DNA of 64,000 nucleotides. Source: Herbaspirillum sp. RV1423 (GTDB lineage Bacteria; Pseudomonadota; Gammaproteobacteria; Burkholderiales; Burkholderiaceae_D). The position numbers and the translations under genes are program-made. Each line of letters begins with the position of its first letter. Position 1 is the stretch's first letter. Below, in pieces: positions 45,429 through 53,651 of the stretch. The stretch covers positions 62,001 through 126,000 of the forward strand of contig NZ_CBXX010000003.1 of the NCBI RefSeq assembly GCF_000577615.1. The letters run 5' to 3'. Under the pieces are notes generated by a model that ran no database searches, had not been told where the DNA came from, and was given only the letters and a program-made list of their open reading frames with translations.

Positions 45429-46050
45429 GACGATTCCTTCAATGTGTAGGGGGAAATGAGTCTAGCACCGGCCTGGAAATACTGCTGCGCCCCTCTATGT
45501 TTCGTTTTATCGCCATGAGGCGACACGGACGGGAACAATCTCCCAATACGGCCGGGACTGAAAAAAGTGCGATGATCTCCCGGAATAGAGAAGAGACACT
45601 CGTATTTACGACTACAAAAAATCAATCAAATATTTACAAATCAAAAAACAACTTTATTTCCTCATATAACGAGATAGTTACCACCATTGACGGCAACAAA
45701 TATCTTGCATTTCTCGAATTTATTCTATTTTAATGATCTCGAGTTTTTGCAAGAATGTAATCAAGTCACTCGCATCCCTATCCACTCTGTAGTGCCTGAA
45801 GCGTCTCCCTTCAGGCAGTCATCACCCAGGCCAGAGATCCCGACTCTGCCTGTCATGGTTTTCGGGGGAGTGACGAGCTTTCCCGGTGCCGATTCCCCTG
45901 GCACCGGGTTTTTTTATGTGCATCCGCTAGAAACAAAAAAGCAGCATTCGATGTTTCTATCGAATACTGCTCATTACCTACCCAAGAATTTTCAATTCCG
46001 CCCCGCCTCTGCATGCCGTGAACAACAGCGCCAAGGCAGACGTTCGACCA
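45429..46050. other. 622-nt region with candidate sRNA C
   Basis: AT-rich from 45590 to 45740, then a structured, GC-richer segment ending in a strong plus-strand terminator (45882-45915). No protein gene fits: the one long plus-strand frame runs straight through that terminator. Confidence 0.5.
45780..45915 (+). ncRNA. Candidate structured small RNA C
   Basis: Three stable hairpins in series. H1: TGCCTGAAG / CTTCAGGCA (45793-45817), loop CGTCTCC. H2: CAGGCCAGAG / CTCTGCCTG with one bulged C (45827-45852), loop ATCCCGA. H3: CCCGGTGCC / GGCACCGGG (45882-45908), loop GATTCCCCT, followed by seven T residues. All three loops expose pyrimidine stretches (UCUCC, UCCC, UUCCCCU) able to pair with Shine-Dalgarno sequences. 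The 5' end and promoter are unclear, and the listed start is approximate; AT-rich sequence with -10-like boxes lies upstream. Confidence 0.6.
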
Positions 46051-46320
46051 TCACCCCAGACGCCAGTTGGAACGATGGCGAGAGCGGGATTTGACGATAT
46101 GCAATTCATCGTTGGCCGCATGCAACGGCGTGCGTCGGAAGACGTTCCTGCCGGCATTCGTGAGATTAAAAGCGCCGCCCAGATTGGGAATTCCCAGTCC
46201 TTTGCTGATCACGCTTTGCACTACTCGACGAGGAATGACGCGAAAATCGCCTTTGAACACGCTATACATCCAGCGTAATTCTTCACCAGTCAATTCAACA
46301 TTATTCTCGCTAGCCTTCAT
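46051..46320 (-). CDS. Small hypothetical protein
   Basis: An 89-residue basic protein with a fair ribosome-binding site (GAGGAAACC) ahead of ATG 46318-46320. It has LTGEELRWMYSVFKGDFRVI and GAFNLTNAGRNVFRRTP, which again look like a helix-turn-wing segment similar in style to the gene at 44008. No family is recognised. The first half of the protein is better ordered than the Arg/Ser-rich C-terminus. Confidence 0.5.
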   Translation of the reverse strand: MKASENNVELTGEELRWMYSVFKGDFRVIPRRVVQSVISKGLGIPNLGGAFNLTNAGRNVFRRTPLHAANDELHIVKSRSRHRSNWRLG

Positions 46321-46767
46321 GGTTTCCTCGCGGAAATAAAACCGATGCTAGCACAAACAAAAAAATCGCGTACGCATCTGAGCGCTTTATCCGGCAAGGA
46401 ATGCAAGACTATCTCCATGTCATTTCCACAGGTTCTCATTAAAAACCTGCAACCCGGATCCCAGGCGAAAATGGGAGGCCCTGCCAAACCACGGATACCG
46501 GCAATTCGAGGCTGCACCGCCCTTGACGATATTTTTTCGGCACGGCAATTTGGCTCCCCCGATCTGCCGCATATTCCTTTCACGACATTAGGCACAAACA
46601 CCGGGGCATGAGATAAGACATAGGGTAAGAAACGATCGAAGATGCCATCCACCGCGACTTCCTGCTACGAAAAGCGGCCATCCTCTGGTAAGATGTCGCA
46701 TAACTTTCCGTTATAAAGCGCCTGCCGGTGCACTTTTCACGCCACTTTCACGTACTGACCCATAAAA
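46321..46767. other. 447-nt region upstream of the FadR-type regulator
   Basis: No gene is supported. It must hold the promoters of the regulator (plus) and of the small gene at 46051 (minus). A plus-strand frame at 46345-46611 lacks a ribosome-binding site and any recognised motif. Confidence 0.4.
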
Positions 46768-47565
46768 ATGGAAGTTACCGAGACCCCCAGCCCGCTGATG
46801 CGTCCTCGCAAAAAGACCCAAAGCCTGTCTCAGGAAGTCGTCAGCGCGATTTCCGAAATGATCTCCAACGGTTCCATCAAGCCGGGCGAAAAGCTGCCCA
46901 CAGAGTCCGAGATCATGCTGACCCAAGGCGTGAGCCGCACCGTGGTGCGCGAAGCGATCTCCCGCCTGCAAGCGGCCGGACTGGTGGAAACGCGGCACGG
47001 CATCGGCACCTTTGTACTGGAAGCGCAAAAAGCCGGCAACATCAACATTGACCCGGCCACCATCACGACGATGAAAGACCTGCTGGCGCTGCTGGAACTG
47101 CGCATCAGCCTGGAAACCGAAACCGCCGGCCTGGCCGCCGCGCGCCGCACCGATGAGCAATTGCTGGAAATCCGCCAGGCGCTGGATGCCTTCCATGACA
47201 ACCTGCAAAAAGGCAGCGACACTGTCGGTCCCGATTTCCGCTTCCATTTCCAGATCGCCAACGCCACCGGCAACCGCTATTTCATCGAAATCATCAGCCA
47301 CCTCGGCGTCGGCGTGATCCCGCGCAAACGCCTCAACACCGCTGAGTTGGCACGCGATCCGCAGGCCAGCTACCTCGACCGTGTGCAGCGTGAGCACGAA
47401 GACATTTACGAAGCCATCGCCCGCCGCGATACCGAAGCCGCCCGCGCGGCCATGCGCAACCACCTGACCAACAGCCGCGAGCGCCTGCGCCGCGCCCAGG
47501 AAGCCGCCGAATCGGCCGCCGGCGCGCAACGGCAGCACAAAGCGCCGGACGCCTCGGACAACTAA
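46768..47565 (+). CDS. FadR/GntR-family regulator of aldarate catabolism
   Basis: A 265-residue GntR regulator of the FadR type. The winged helix is at about residues 20-90 (SQEVVSAISEMISNG, PGEKLPTESEIM, VSRTVVREAISRL, RHGIGTFVLE). The FCD ligand domain follows with metal-type His/Asp residues (FRFHFQIANATGN, REHEDIYEAIARRD, MRNHLTNSRERL). It sits next to kdgD and the aldarate genes. A conserved element upstream of kdgD and of the transporter-garD operon is the probable binding site, and an aldarate or pathway intermediate the likely effector. Confidence 0.88.
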   Translation: MEVTETPSPLMRPRKKTQSLSQEVVSAISEMISNGSIKPGEKLPTESEIMLTQGVSRTVVREAISRLQAAGLVETRHGIGTFVLEAQKAGNINIDPATITTMKDLLALLELRISLETETAGLAAARRTDEQLLEIRQALDAFHDNLQKGSDTVGPDFRFHFQIANATGNRYFIEIISHLGVGVIPRKRLNTAELARDPQASYLDRVQREHEDIYEAIARRDTEAARAAMRNHLTNSRERLRRAQEAAESAAGAQRQHKAPDASDN

Positions 47566-47620
47566 GCAGACAACACCCAACACAGGTCGACAGCAAAAAC
47601 TGCTGGCTTTCCCTCAACAC

Positions 47621-47639
47621 ATGTTGTACGATGACTGAT
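47621..47639 (+). promoter_or_regulatory. Candidate aldarate-regulator operator ahead of kdgD
   Basis: ATGTTGTACGATGACTGAT. The same 19-mer with one difference (T for C at position 9) occurs in the same orientation relative to its gene upstream of the MFS-garD operon (56815-56833, minus). GntR-type regulators of sugar acid genes bind related TTGTA-type elements, so the FadR-type regulator just upstream is the natural binder. The identity is direct; the function is inferred. Confidence 0.7.
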
Positions 47640-47733
47640 GTCTTAATACCGAATTTGACCTCAAGCGCCTGTGAACGTTCGGACACTGCGCGCTGCGGCA
47701 CTTTTCCAACTTCATTACTGGCGCCTACGATAT

Positions 47734-48648
47734 ATGTACACACCTCAAGACCTGAAACAAATCCTCTCCTCCGGCCTGCTCTCCTTCCCGCTGACCGACT
47801 TCGACGAGCAAGGCAATTTCCGTCCGAAGACCTATATCGAGCGCCTGGAGTGGCTGGCCCCCTACGGCGCCAGCGCGCTGTTCGCGGCCGGCGGCACAGG
47901 TGAGTTCTTCTCGCTGGTGCCGGACGAATACCCGGACATCATCCGCACCGCCGTGGAAACCTGCAAAGGCAAGGTGCCCATCATCGCCGGCGCCGGCGGC
48001 GCCACCCGTGCAGCCATCGCCTATGCGCAGGAAGCCGAACGCCTGGGCGCGCACGGCATCCTGCTCATGCCCCATTACCTGACCGAAGCCAGCCAGGACG
48101 GCATCGCCGAACACGTCGAAGCCGTCTGCAAATCGGTCAAGTTCGGCGTCATCGTCTACAACCGCGGCGTCTGCAGGCTCAATGCCGACATGCTGGAACG
48201 CCTGGCCGAACGCTGCCCCAACCTGATCGGCTTCAAGGACGGCGTCGGCGAAATCGAAGCGATGGTCACCGTCCGCCGCCGCCTCGGCGATCGCTTCGCC
48301 TACCTCGGCGGCCTGCCTACCGCGGAAGTCTATGCGGCCGCCTACAAGGCGCTGGGCGTGCCGGTCTACTCGTCGGCCGTGTTCAACTTCATCCCCAAGA
48401 CCGCGATGGACTTCTACCATGCGATCGCCCGGGAAGACCACGCCGCCGTCGGCAAGCTGATCGATGAGTTCTTCCTGCCTTACCTTGCCATCCGGAACCG
48501 CAAGGCCGGTTATGCAGTCAGTATCGTCAAGGCCGGCGCCCGTGTCGTCGGCCACGACGCAGGTCCGGTGCGCACGCCGCTGACCGCTTGCACGGAAGCG
48601 GAACACGAAGAACTGGCTGCGCTGATCAAGCGCCTCGGCCCGCAGTAA
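47734..48648 (+). CDS. kdgD: 5-dehydro-4-deoxyglucarate dehydratase
   Basis: Decarboxylating dehydratase that turns 5-keto-4-deoxyglucarate into 2-oxoglutarate semialdehyde and CO2. ATG 47734 gives [18 protein letters not shown] and 304 residues. It belongs to the DapA/NAL TIM-barrel family: [32 protein letters not shown], the Tyr in [10 protein letters not shown] and the Schiff-base Lys in [12 protein letters not shown] are in place. Product feeds the dehydrogenase gene 124 nt downstream. Confidence 0.93.
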   Translation: MYTPQDLKQILSSGLLSFPLTDFDEQGNFRPKTYIERLEWLAPYGASALFAAGGTGEFFSLVPDEYPDIIRTAVETCKGKVPIIAGAGGATRAAIAYAQEAERLGAHGILLMPHYLTEASQDGIAEHVEAVCKSVKFGVIVYNRGVCRLNADMLERLAERCPNLIGFKDGVGEIEAMVTVRRRLGDRFAYLGGLPTAEVYAAAYKALGVPVYSSAVFNFIPKTAMDFYHAIAREDHAAVGKLIDEFFLPYLAIRNRKAGYAVSIVKAGARVVGHDAGPVRTPLTACTEAEHEELAALIKRLGPQ

Positions 48649-48685
48649 GTAGCCGCATTAAAGCTGCAATGAGCAACTGATTCAA

Positions 48686-48698
48686 GTTGTCCGATCAG
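48686..48698 (+). promoter_or_regulatory. Weak copy of the aldarate operator
   Basis: GTTGTCCGATCAG matches the core GTTGTACGATGAC at 10 of 13 positions and lies 75 nt ahead of the dehydrogenase gene. It may be a secondary operator or chance. Confidence 0.35.
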
Positions 48699-48715
48699 AA
48701 GTAAACAATCCCTCG

Positions 48716-48748
48716 ACTGACCGCCGGCATGTTCCCGCGGTCAGTTTT
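48716..48748 (+). terminator. Hairpin between kdgD and the dehydrogenase gene
   Basis: ACTGACCGC / GCGGTCAGT (48716-48724 with 48737-48745) with a 12-nt loop and TTTT. Placed between two genes of one pathway, it may terminate partially or protect the upstream message. Confidence 0.6.
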
Positions 48749-48772
48749 GGCTTCCACCTCCAGGAGAATACG

Positions 48773-50209
48773 ATGACCCAATTTGCGAACTACATCAACG
48801 GCGAATGGCTGCAAGGCGCCAGCGTCAACAAGAACGTCAACCCGTCCGACCTCTCCGACATCATCGGCGAATACGCTCAGGCTGACGCCGCCCAGGCCGA
48901 TATCGCCATCGCCGCCGCCCACGCCGCCTTCCCGGCCTGGAGTACAGGCAACATCCAGGCGCGTTCCGACGCGCTCGACAAGATCGGCAGCGAAATCCTG
49001 GCGCGCAAGGAAGAGCTCGGCCGCCTGCTCTCGCGCGAAGAAGGCAAGACGCTTGCGGAAGGCATCGGCGAAGCCGGCCGCGCCGGCAACATCTTCAAAT
49101 TCTTCGCCGCCGAAGTGCTGCGCATCCAGGGCCAGAAACTGGCCTCCGTACGTCCCGGCATGGATATCGAAATCACACGCGAACCGGTCGGCGTGGTCGG
49201 CATCATCGCACCGTGGAATTTCCCGATGGCGATCCCGGCCTGGAAGATCGCCCCCGCGCTGGCCTACGGCAACACCGTCGTGTTCAAGCCGGCCGAACTG
49301 GTGCCGGGCAGCGCCTGGGCGATTGCCGACATCATCAGCCGTTCCGGCATCCCGGCCGGCGTGTTCAACCTGGTCATGGGCCGCGGCTCGGTGGTCGGCC
49401 AGCGCTTCATCGACGACCGCCGCGTCACCGCCCTCACCTTCACCGGCTCGGTCGCGACCGGCAACCGCGTGGCGCAGGGCTGCATCGCGCGCATGGCGAA
49501 GTTCCAGCTTGAAATGGGCGGCAAGAATCCGCTGGTCGTCCTCAACGACGCCGACCTCAACGTCGCCGTCACGGCCGCAGTGCAAGGCGCGTTCTTCTCG
49601 ACCGGCCAACGCTGCACGGCGTCGAGTCGCATCATCGTCGAAAAGGATATTTACCCGCGCTTCGTCGAAGCGGTCCGCAATCAATTGGCCGGCCTCAAGA
49701 TCGACAACGCATTGAACAAGGACACCCACATCGGCCCGGTCGTCGACCAGTCGCAACTGGACCAGAACCTGTCGTACATTGAAATCGGCAAACAGGAAGG
49801 AGCGCGCCTGGCCTTCGGCGGCGAGCGCGTCAAGCGCGACACCGACGGTTTCTACATGACGCCCGCATTGTTCGCCGACTGCGGCAACGACATGCGCATC
49901 TCGCGCGAAGAAATCTTCGGACCGGTCGCCTCGGTGATCCCGGCCGACAACTATGAACACGCGCTGCAACTGGCCAACGACACCGAATTCGGCCTGTCGT
50001 CGGGCATCTGCACCACTTCGCTGAAGTACGCCACCCACTTCAAGCGGCATGCGCAAGCCGGCATGGTGATGGTCAACACGGCAACCGCCGGCGTCGACTA
50101 CCACGTACCGTTCGGCGGCCGCAAGGCGTCGAGCTACGGTCCGCGCGAACAGGGCGCATACGCAGCCGAGTTCTACACCATCGTCAAAACCGCCTACACC
50201 GCCGCCTGA
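48773..50209 (+). CDS. 2-oxoglutarate (alpha-ketoglutaric) semialdehyde dehydrogenase
   Basis: NAD(P)-dependent aldehyde dehydrogenase converting 2-oxoglutarate semialdehyde to 2-oxoglutarate, the last step of oxidative aldarate catabolism. It has 478 residues with AGGAG before ATG 48773. Cofactor-binding text is GIIAPWNFPMAIPAWK; the catalytic Glu is in LEMGGKNPLVV and the catalytic Cys in FFSTGQRCTASSR. The substrate is assigned from its place after kdgD; the ALDH family itself is certain. Confidence 0.88.
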   Translation: MTQFANYINGEWLQGASVNKNVNPSDLSDIIGEYAQADAAQADIAIAAAHAAFPAWSTGNIQARSDALDKIGSEILARKEELGRLLSREEGKTLAEGIGEAGRAGNIFKFFAAEVLRIQGQKLASVRPGMDIEITREPVGVVGIIAPWNFPMAIPAWKIAPALAYGNTVVFKPAELVPGSAWAIADIISRSGIPAGVFNLVMGRGSVVGQRFIDDRRVTALTFTGSVATGNRVAQGCIARMAKFQLEMGGKNPLVVLNDADLNVAVTAAVQGAFFSTGQRCTASSRIIVEKDIYPRFVEAVRNQLAGLKIDNALNKDTHIGPVVDQSQLDQNLSYIEIGKQEGARLAFGGERVKRDTDGFYMTPALFADCGNDMRISREEIFGPVASVIPADNYEHALQLANDTEFGLSSGICTTSLKYATHFKRHAQAGMVMVNTATAGVDYHVPFGGRKASSYGPREQGAYAAEFYTIVKTAYTAA

Positions 50210-50278
50210 TCGCCCACAGGCAAGATCGAGAACCCTGCCTCACCAGGTATCCACAGCCGCCGGCAACGGCGGTTTCCG

Positions 50279-50311
50279 GCGCCGGAGCGTATGTTCCGGC
50301 GCTTTTTTTTT
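50279..50311 (+). terminator. Terminator after the dehydrogenase gene
   Basis: GCGCCGGA / TCCGGCGC stem (8 bp, loop 8 nt) followed by nine T residues on the plus strand, 70 nt past the stop codon. Confidence 0.92.
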
Positions 50312-50471
50312 ATGGCTGACGAAAAGTGCCGGCAATAATGCCGTCCAGTCAAGCCTCGTCCTATCTATTTGCAGTCGTCCGAGTTAACGCTGCGCTCCAG
50401 TATCGTGAAGGCAATTGATACGACACTGGGTCCTGACGTGCGTCAGGACGACAATGATGCGGAATTGGCCG

Positions 50472-52202
50472 TCAGAACTGCTCCCAATCGCCGTCCGAAC
50501 TGGGCGCAGGCGGCAGGTTCAGCGCCGGCTTTGGCGCTGCTGCAACCGTGGCGGCGGCCGGCCTGGACAGAACCGGTTTTGCCGGTGCATTCGCGACCGC
50601 GGCGGCGTTCGACGTTGGTGCCGGACGTGCGGTGGGGCTTGCCGCATGCTTGCCATCGATCCTGAAAATGCTGACCGCCTCGGCCAGCGTCTCCGCCTGC
50701 GTCTGCAGGGATTGCGCCGCAGCGGCAGCTTCTTCCACCAGCGCGGCGTTCTGCTGCGTGACTTCGTCCATCTGCGCGATGGCGAGATTGACCTGGCCGA
50801 TGCCTTCGCTCTGTTCGAGGCTGGCCGAACTGATCTCGCCGACGATGTCGGTGACGCGGCGCACGCTGTCGACCACTTCACGCATGGTCATGCCGGCATG
50901 CTCGACCAGGCGGCTGCCGGAATCGACCTTGTCCACCGAGTCGGTAATAAGTCCCTTGATTTCCTTGGCGGCGGCGGCGCTGCGCTGCGCCAGGCTGCGC
51001 ACTTCGCTTGCCACCACCGCGAAACCGCGGCCTTGTTCGCCGGCGCGCGCAGCTTCCACCGCCGCGTTCAGCGCCAGGATGTTGGTCTGGAATGCGATGC
51101 CGTCAATCACGCTGATGATGTCGACGATCTTCTTCGACGATTCATTGATGGCGTTCATGGTGTCGACTACCTGCGCGACCACCTCGCCGCCCTTGATCGC
51201 AGTCTCCGACGCCGAGTGCGCAAGCTGGTTGGCTTGCTGCGCGTTCTCAGCGTTTTGTTTGACGGTGCCGGTCAGTTGCTCCATGGAGGCCGCGGTTTCT
51301 TCCAGCGAGCTGGCCTGGGTCTCGGTGCGCGACGACAAATCCAGATTGCCGGAAGCGATTTCCTGCGCGCCGGTATTGATCACCTCGGTACTGCCGCGCA
51401 CACGCGACACCGTATTGAGCAGGCTCTGCTGCATGCTGCGGATGGCCGAAAACAGGCGGCCGATTTCATTGCGGCCGGGTTCTGCGATCTTCATCGTCAG
51501 GTCGCCGTTGGCCACCTGGTCCAGCAAGGCCACGGCCCGATTCAACGGCGCCAGCACAATGCTGCGCAGCAAGAAATGCACTCCCAGCACCAGGATCAAG
51601 GCTGCGATCAGGCCCACGACCACCAGCCAGACCACCATGTTGTATTCACGATCGCGCTCGCCGACAATGCCTTCGCCGATGTCATTGACCAGCTTCTGGA
51701 ATTTCTCCAACTGAGCGGAAAAGTTGGCGCCCTTGGCCGTGATGTCGCGACCGTTGATCTCGGCATACGCGGCCGTGTCGTTATTGCGCAAGGCATCGGC
51801 GGCCTTCTTCAGCGCATCCGACAGTTGCCGGCCGGCATCGACCAGATCGGCCTTGAGTTTGTCATCCTGTCCCTTGAACGACGGCGCCTTGTCGAAGTCC
51901 TCCAGCAGCTTCAACGTGCGCTCGGAACTGGTCTGGGCGCTTTTCAACGCGGAATTCTTGACGTCCTGATCGTTCTGCTCTTTCAGCACGCTGTAGGCGC
52001 GCGTCAGCGCAGCACGCGTGCGCGTGCTGTCCTTATAGGCGTCGTTGATGATCAGCGCGCGCGAGTAGACCTCATGCACCATCACGGTGGACTGGTTAGC
52101 GCGGCCCAGCGCGAAGACGCCGACGCCGGCGCCGAATACGATCATGGCGGCGAACAAGGTCAACGCCCCCATCAGGCTAAAACGAACGGTGATATTCCGC
52201 AT
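50472..52202 (-). CDS. Methyl-accepting chemotaxis protein with CheR-docking tail
   Basis: A 576-residue Tar/Tsr-type receptor. TM1 is at about residues 9-32 and TM2 at about 190-212, with a four-helix-bundle periplasmic domain between (HEVYSRALIINDAYKDSTR). HAMP follows (SIVLAPLNRAVALLDQVANG), then methylation helices and the tip IAFQTNILALNAAVEAARAG (about residues 365-385). A Pro/Ala-rich linker ends in DGDWEQF, close to the xWxxF pentapeptide (NWETF) that tethers CheR. It sits inside the aldarate catabolic cluster, so aldarates or related sugars acids are candidate ligands. Confidence 0.93.
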   Translation of the reverse strand: MRNITVRFSLMGALTLFAAMIVFGAGVGVFALGRANQSTVMVHEVYSRALIINDAYKDSTRTRAALTRAYSVLKEQNDQDVKNSALKSAQTSSERTLKLLEDFDKAPSFKGQDDKLKADLVDAGRQLSDALKKAADALRNNDTAAYAEINGRDITAKGANFSAQLEKFQKLVNDIGEGIVGERDREYNMVVWLVVVGLIAALILVLGVHFLLRSIVLAPLNRAVALLDQVANGDLTMKIAEPGRNEIGRLFSAIRSMQQSLLNTVSRVRGSTEVINTGAQEIASGNLDLSSRTETQASSLEETAASMEQLTGTVKQNAENAQQANQLAHSASETAIKGGEVVAQVVDTMNAINESSKKIVDIISVIDGIAFQTNILALNAAVEAARAGEQGRGFAVVASEVRSLAQRSAAAAKEIKGLITDSVDKVDSGSRLVEHAGMTMREVVDSVRRVTDIVGEISSASLEQSEGIGQVNLAIAQMDEVTQQNAALVEEAAAAAQSLQTQAETLAEAVSIFRIDGKHAASPTARPAPTSNAAAVANAPAKPVLSRPAAATVAAAPKPALNLPPAPSSDGDWEQF

Positions 52203-52412
52203 TCCCTACTCCTATTATTCTGTCAGTTCCATCGCACAATACGCACAACACGTACATGATGCAGCAGATGGTTCAACTCTTATATGGTCCGGCACCAGCA
52301 GCGTACAGCCGCCATCTTAGAGCAAGGCTGAAATGGCAGCGTGCTTTTTCTCACCGTTTTTGAGGAAAATCAATTTCGGCGTTGTCGAATCGACAAATCC
52401 GGCGCAGTAACG

Positions 52413-52442
52413 AAAAATCCCCCGCATGCTGCTGCGAGGGAT
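52413..52442 (-). terminator. Terminator of the lactonase-like gene
   Basis: A 10-bp stem with one mismatch (52417-52426 with 52433-52442) followed on the minus strand by a T-rich run, 29 nt past the stop codon. Confidence 0.75.
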
Positions 52443-52470
52443 CTTGACTGCTGCACGGTACCGGCCAGAC

Positions 52471-53559
52471 TTATGGAAACGTAACGATTTCCACCCAGTT
52501 CGGGTTCTTGCCCAGCTCGTAATGCTGCAAAGGCTTCAAGGCACCGGTCTTTTGATTGATGGCGTAGCTGGTCATGCCGTTGGATTTTTGTCCGACAGCC
52601 AGCAGATACTTGCCTTGCGGGTCAATATTGAAGCCCCGCGGCTGAGTCTCTGTCGCGAAGTTGCCGACAGTGGTCAACTCGCCGGTCTTCACATTGACGC
52701 GGTATGCCGTCAAGGTGCTGGTGGTACGTTCAGACGCATACAAGAAGCGGCCGTCCGGCGTCAGATGGATATCCGCCGCAGCCGGCGCATCGCCCTTGAA
52801 TCCCGGCGGCACGGCGGAGACCGTACCTTTCAGCGTCAGCGTGCCTTGCGCAGCATCGTAGGCGTAAGTGTTCACCGTACCATCGAGCTCGTTGGTCGAA
52901 AATACATAACGCAGATTCGGATGGAACACAAAATGGCGCGGACCAGCGCCGGCCTTGGTGGCGACCGAGGGCGGAGTATTCGGTGCAATCTTGCCGGTGG
53001 CAGCATCGAACTTGAATTGCAAAATCACGTCGCTGCCCAGATTGGAGACGAACAGAAAATGATTCTTCGGATCGGTCGCAACCGCGTGCGCGTTCTTGCC
53101 GGTATTGATGACGCTCACGCCGTCTTGCTGCACCAGACCGGTCACAGAAATGGGATTGATGGAAATCTTATGGCCGGTGTACGACGCCGCCAGCAAGAAA
53201 CGGCCACTCTTATCGGTCGCGAGATTGGCCATGTTGTCGGCCAGCGGCACCGTCGCCAAGGCTTTCAGCTTGCCGCTTTTCTGATCGACGGCAAAGGTCG
53301 TGACCGAATACGGTTCCGAACGCAGCGAAGCATACAGACGGCGATGGTCGGGACTGAACGCCAGCGGCATCACGGTGCCGCCAGTCTGCACCTGCTCGAC
53401 TGGCGTCACGCTGCCGTCCTTGTTCAATTGCATGACGTAGATGTCCTTGCTGTCGGCGTTGGACACGTACACCATGGTCGCGGCATTTGCGCCGCCGCAA
53501 ACCGCACCGGCCAACAACGCTGCTGCACCTGCCTTCAGCGCAAAATCCATGACTTCCAT
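52471..53559 (-). CDS. Exported seven-bladed beta-propeller lactonase (YbhE/Pgl-like)
   Basis: A 362-residue protein of the cytoplasmic-type 6-phosphogluconolactonase (YbhE) family, but with a Sec signal peptide (FALKAGAAALLAGAVCGGAN, cleavage near residue 27), so it is periplasmic. ATG 53557-53559 follows AGGAGG. Repeated blade motifs include VYVSNADSKDI, HRRLYASLRS, GRFLLAASY, HFLFVSNLG, GRFLYASERT and PRGFNIDPQGKYLLAVGQ. In this cluster it may hydrolyse aldarate or uronate lactones before uptake. That substrate is inference. Confidence 0.82.
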   Translation of the reverse strand: MEVMDFALKAGAAALLAGAVCGGANAATMVYVSNADSKDIYVMQLNKDGSVTPVEQVQTGGTVMPLAFSPDHRRLYASLRSEPYSVTTFAVDQKSGKLKALATVPLADNMANLATDKSGRFLLAASYTGHKISINPISVTGLVQQDGVSVINTGKNAHAVATDPKNHFLFVSNLGSDVILQFKFDAATGKIAPNTPPSVATKAGAGPRHFVFHPNLRYVFSTNELDGTVNTYAYDAAQGTLTLKGTVSAVPPGFKGDAPAAADIHLTPDGRFLYASERTTSTLTAYRVNVKTGELTTVGNFATETQPRGFNIDPQGKYLLAVGQKSNGMTSYAINQKTGALKPLQHYELGKNPNWVEIVTFP

Positions 53560-53576
53560 GCTTCCTCCTGACAATG

Positions 53577-53609
53577 AAAAAAGCCTCTGCCTACGTCAAG
53601 CAGAGGCTT
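53577..53609 (-). terminator. Terminator of garD
   Basis: AAGCCTCTGC / GCAGAGGCTT stem (53581-53590 with 53600-53609), followed on the minus strand by six T residues, between garD and the lactonase-like gene. It makes the lactonase gene a separate or attenuated unit. Confidence 0.85.
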
Positions 53610-53651
53610 GTTGGTCTTGTTATGTTTGCTGCACGAACGAAACGTCGACAA

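Noticed and set aside
45687-46094. 135-codon plus-strand frame
   Set aside because: It reads straight through a strong intrinsic terminator and three hairpins; better explained as an RNA gene plus chance.
46345-46611. 88-codon plus-strand frame before the FadR-type regulator
   Set aside because: No ribosome-binding site or recognisable motif.
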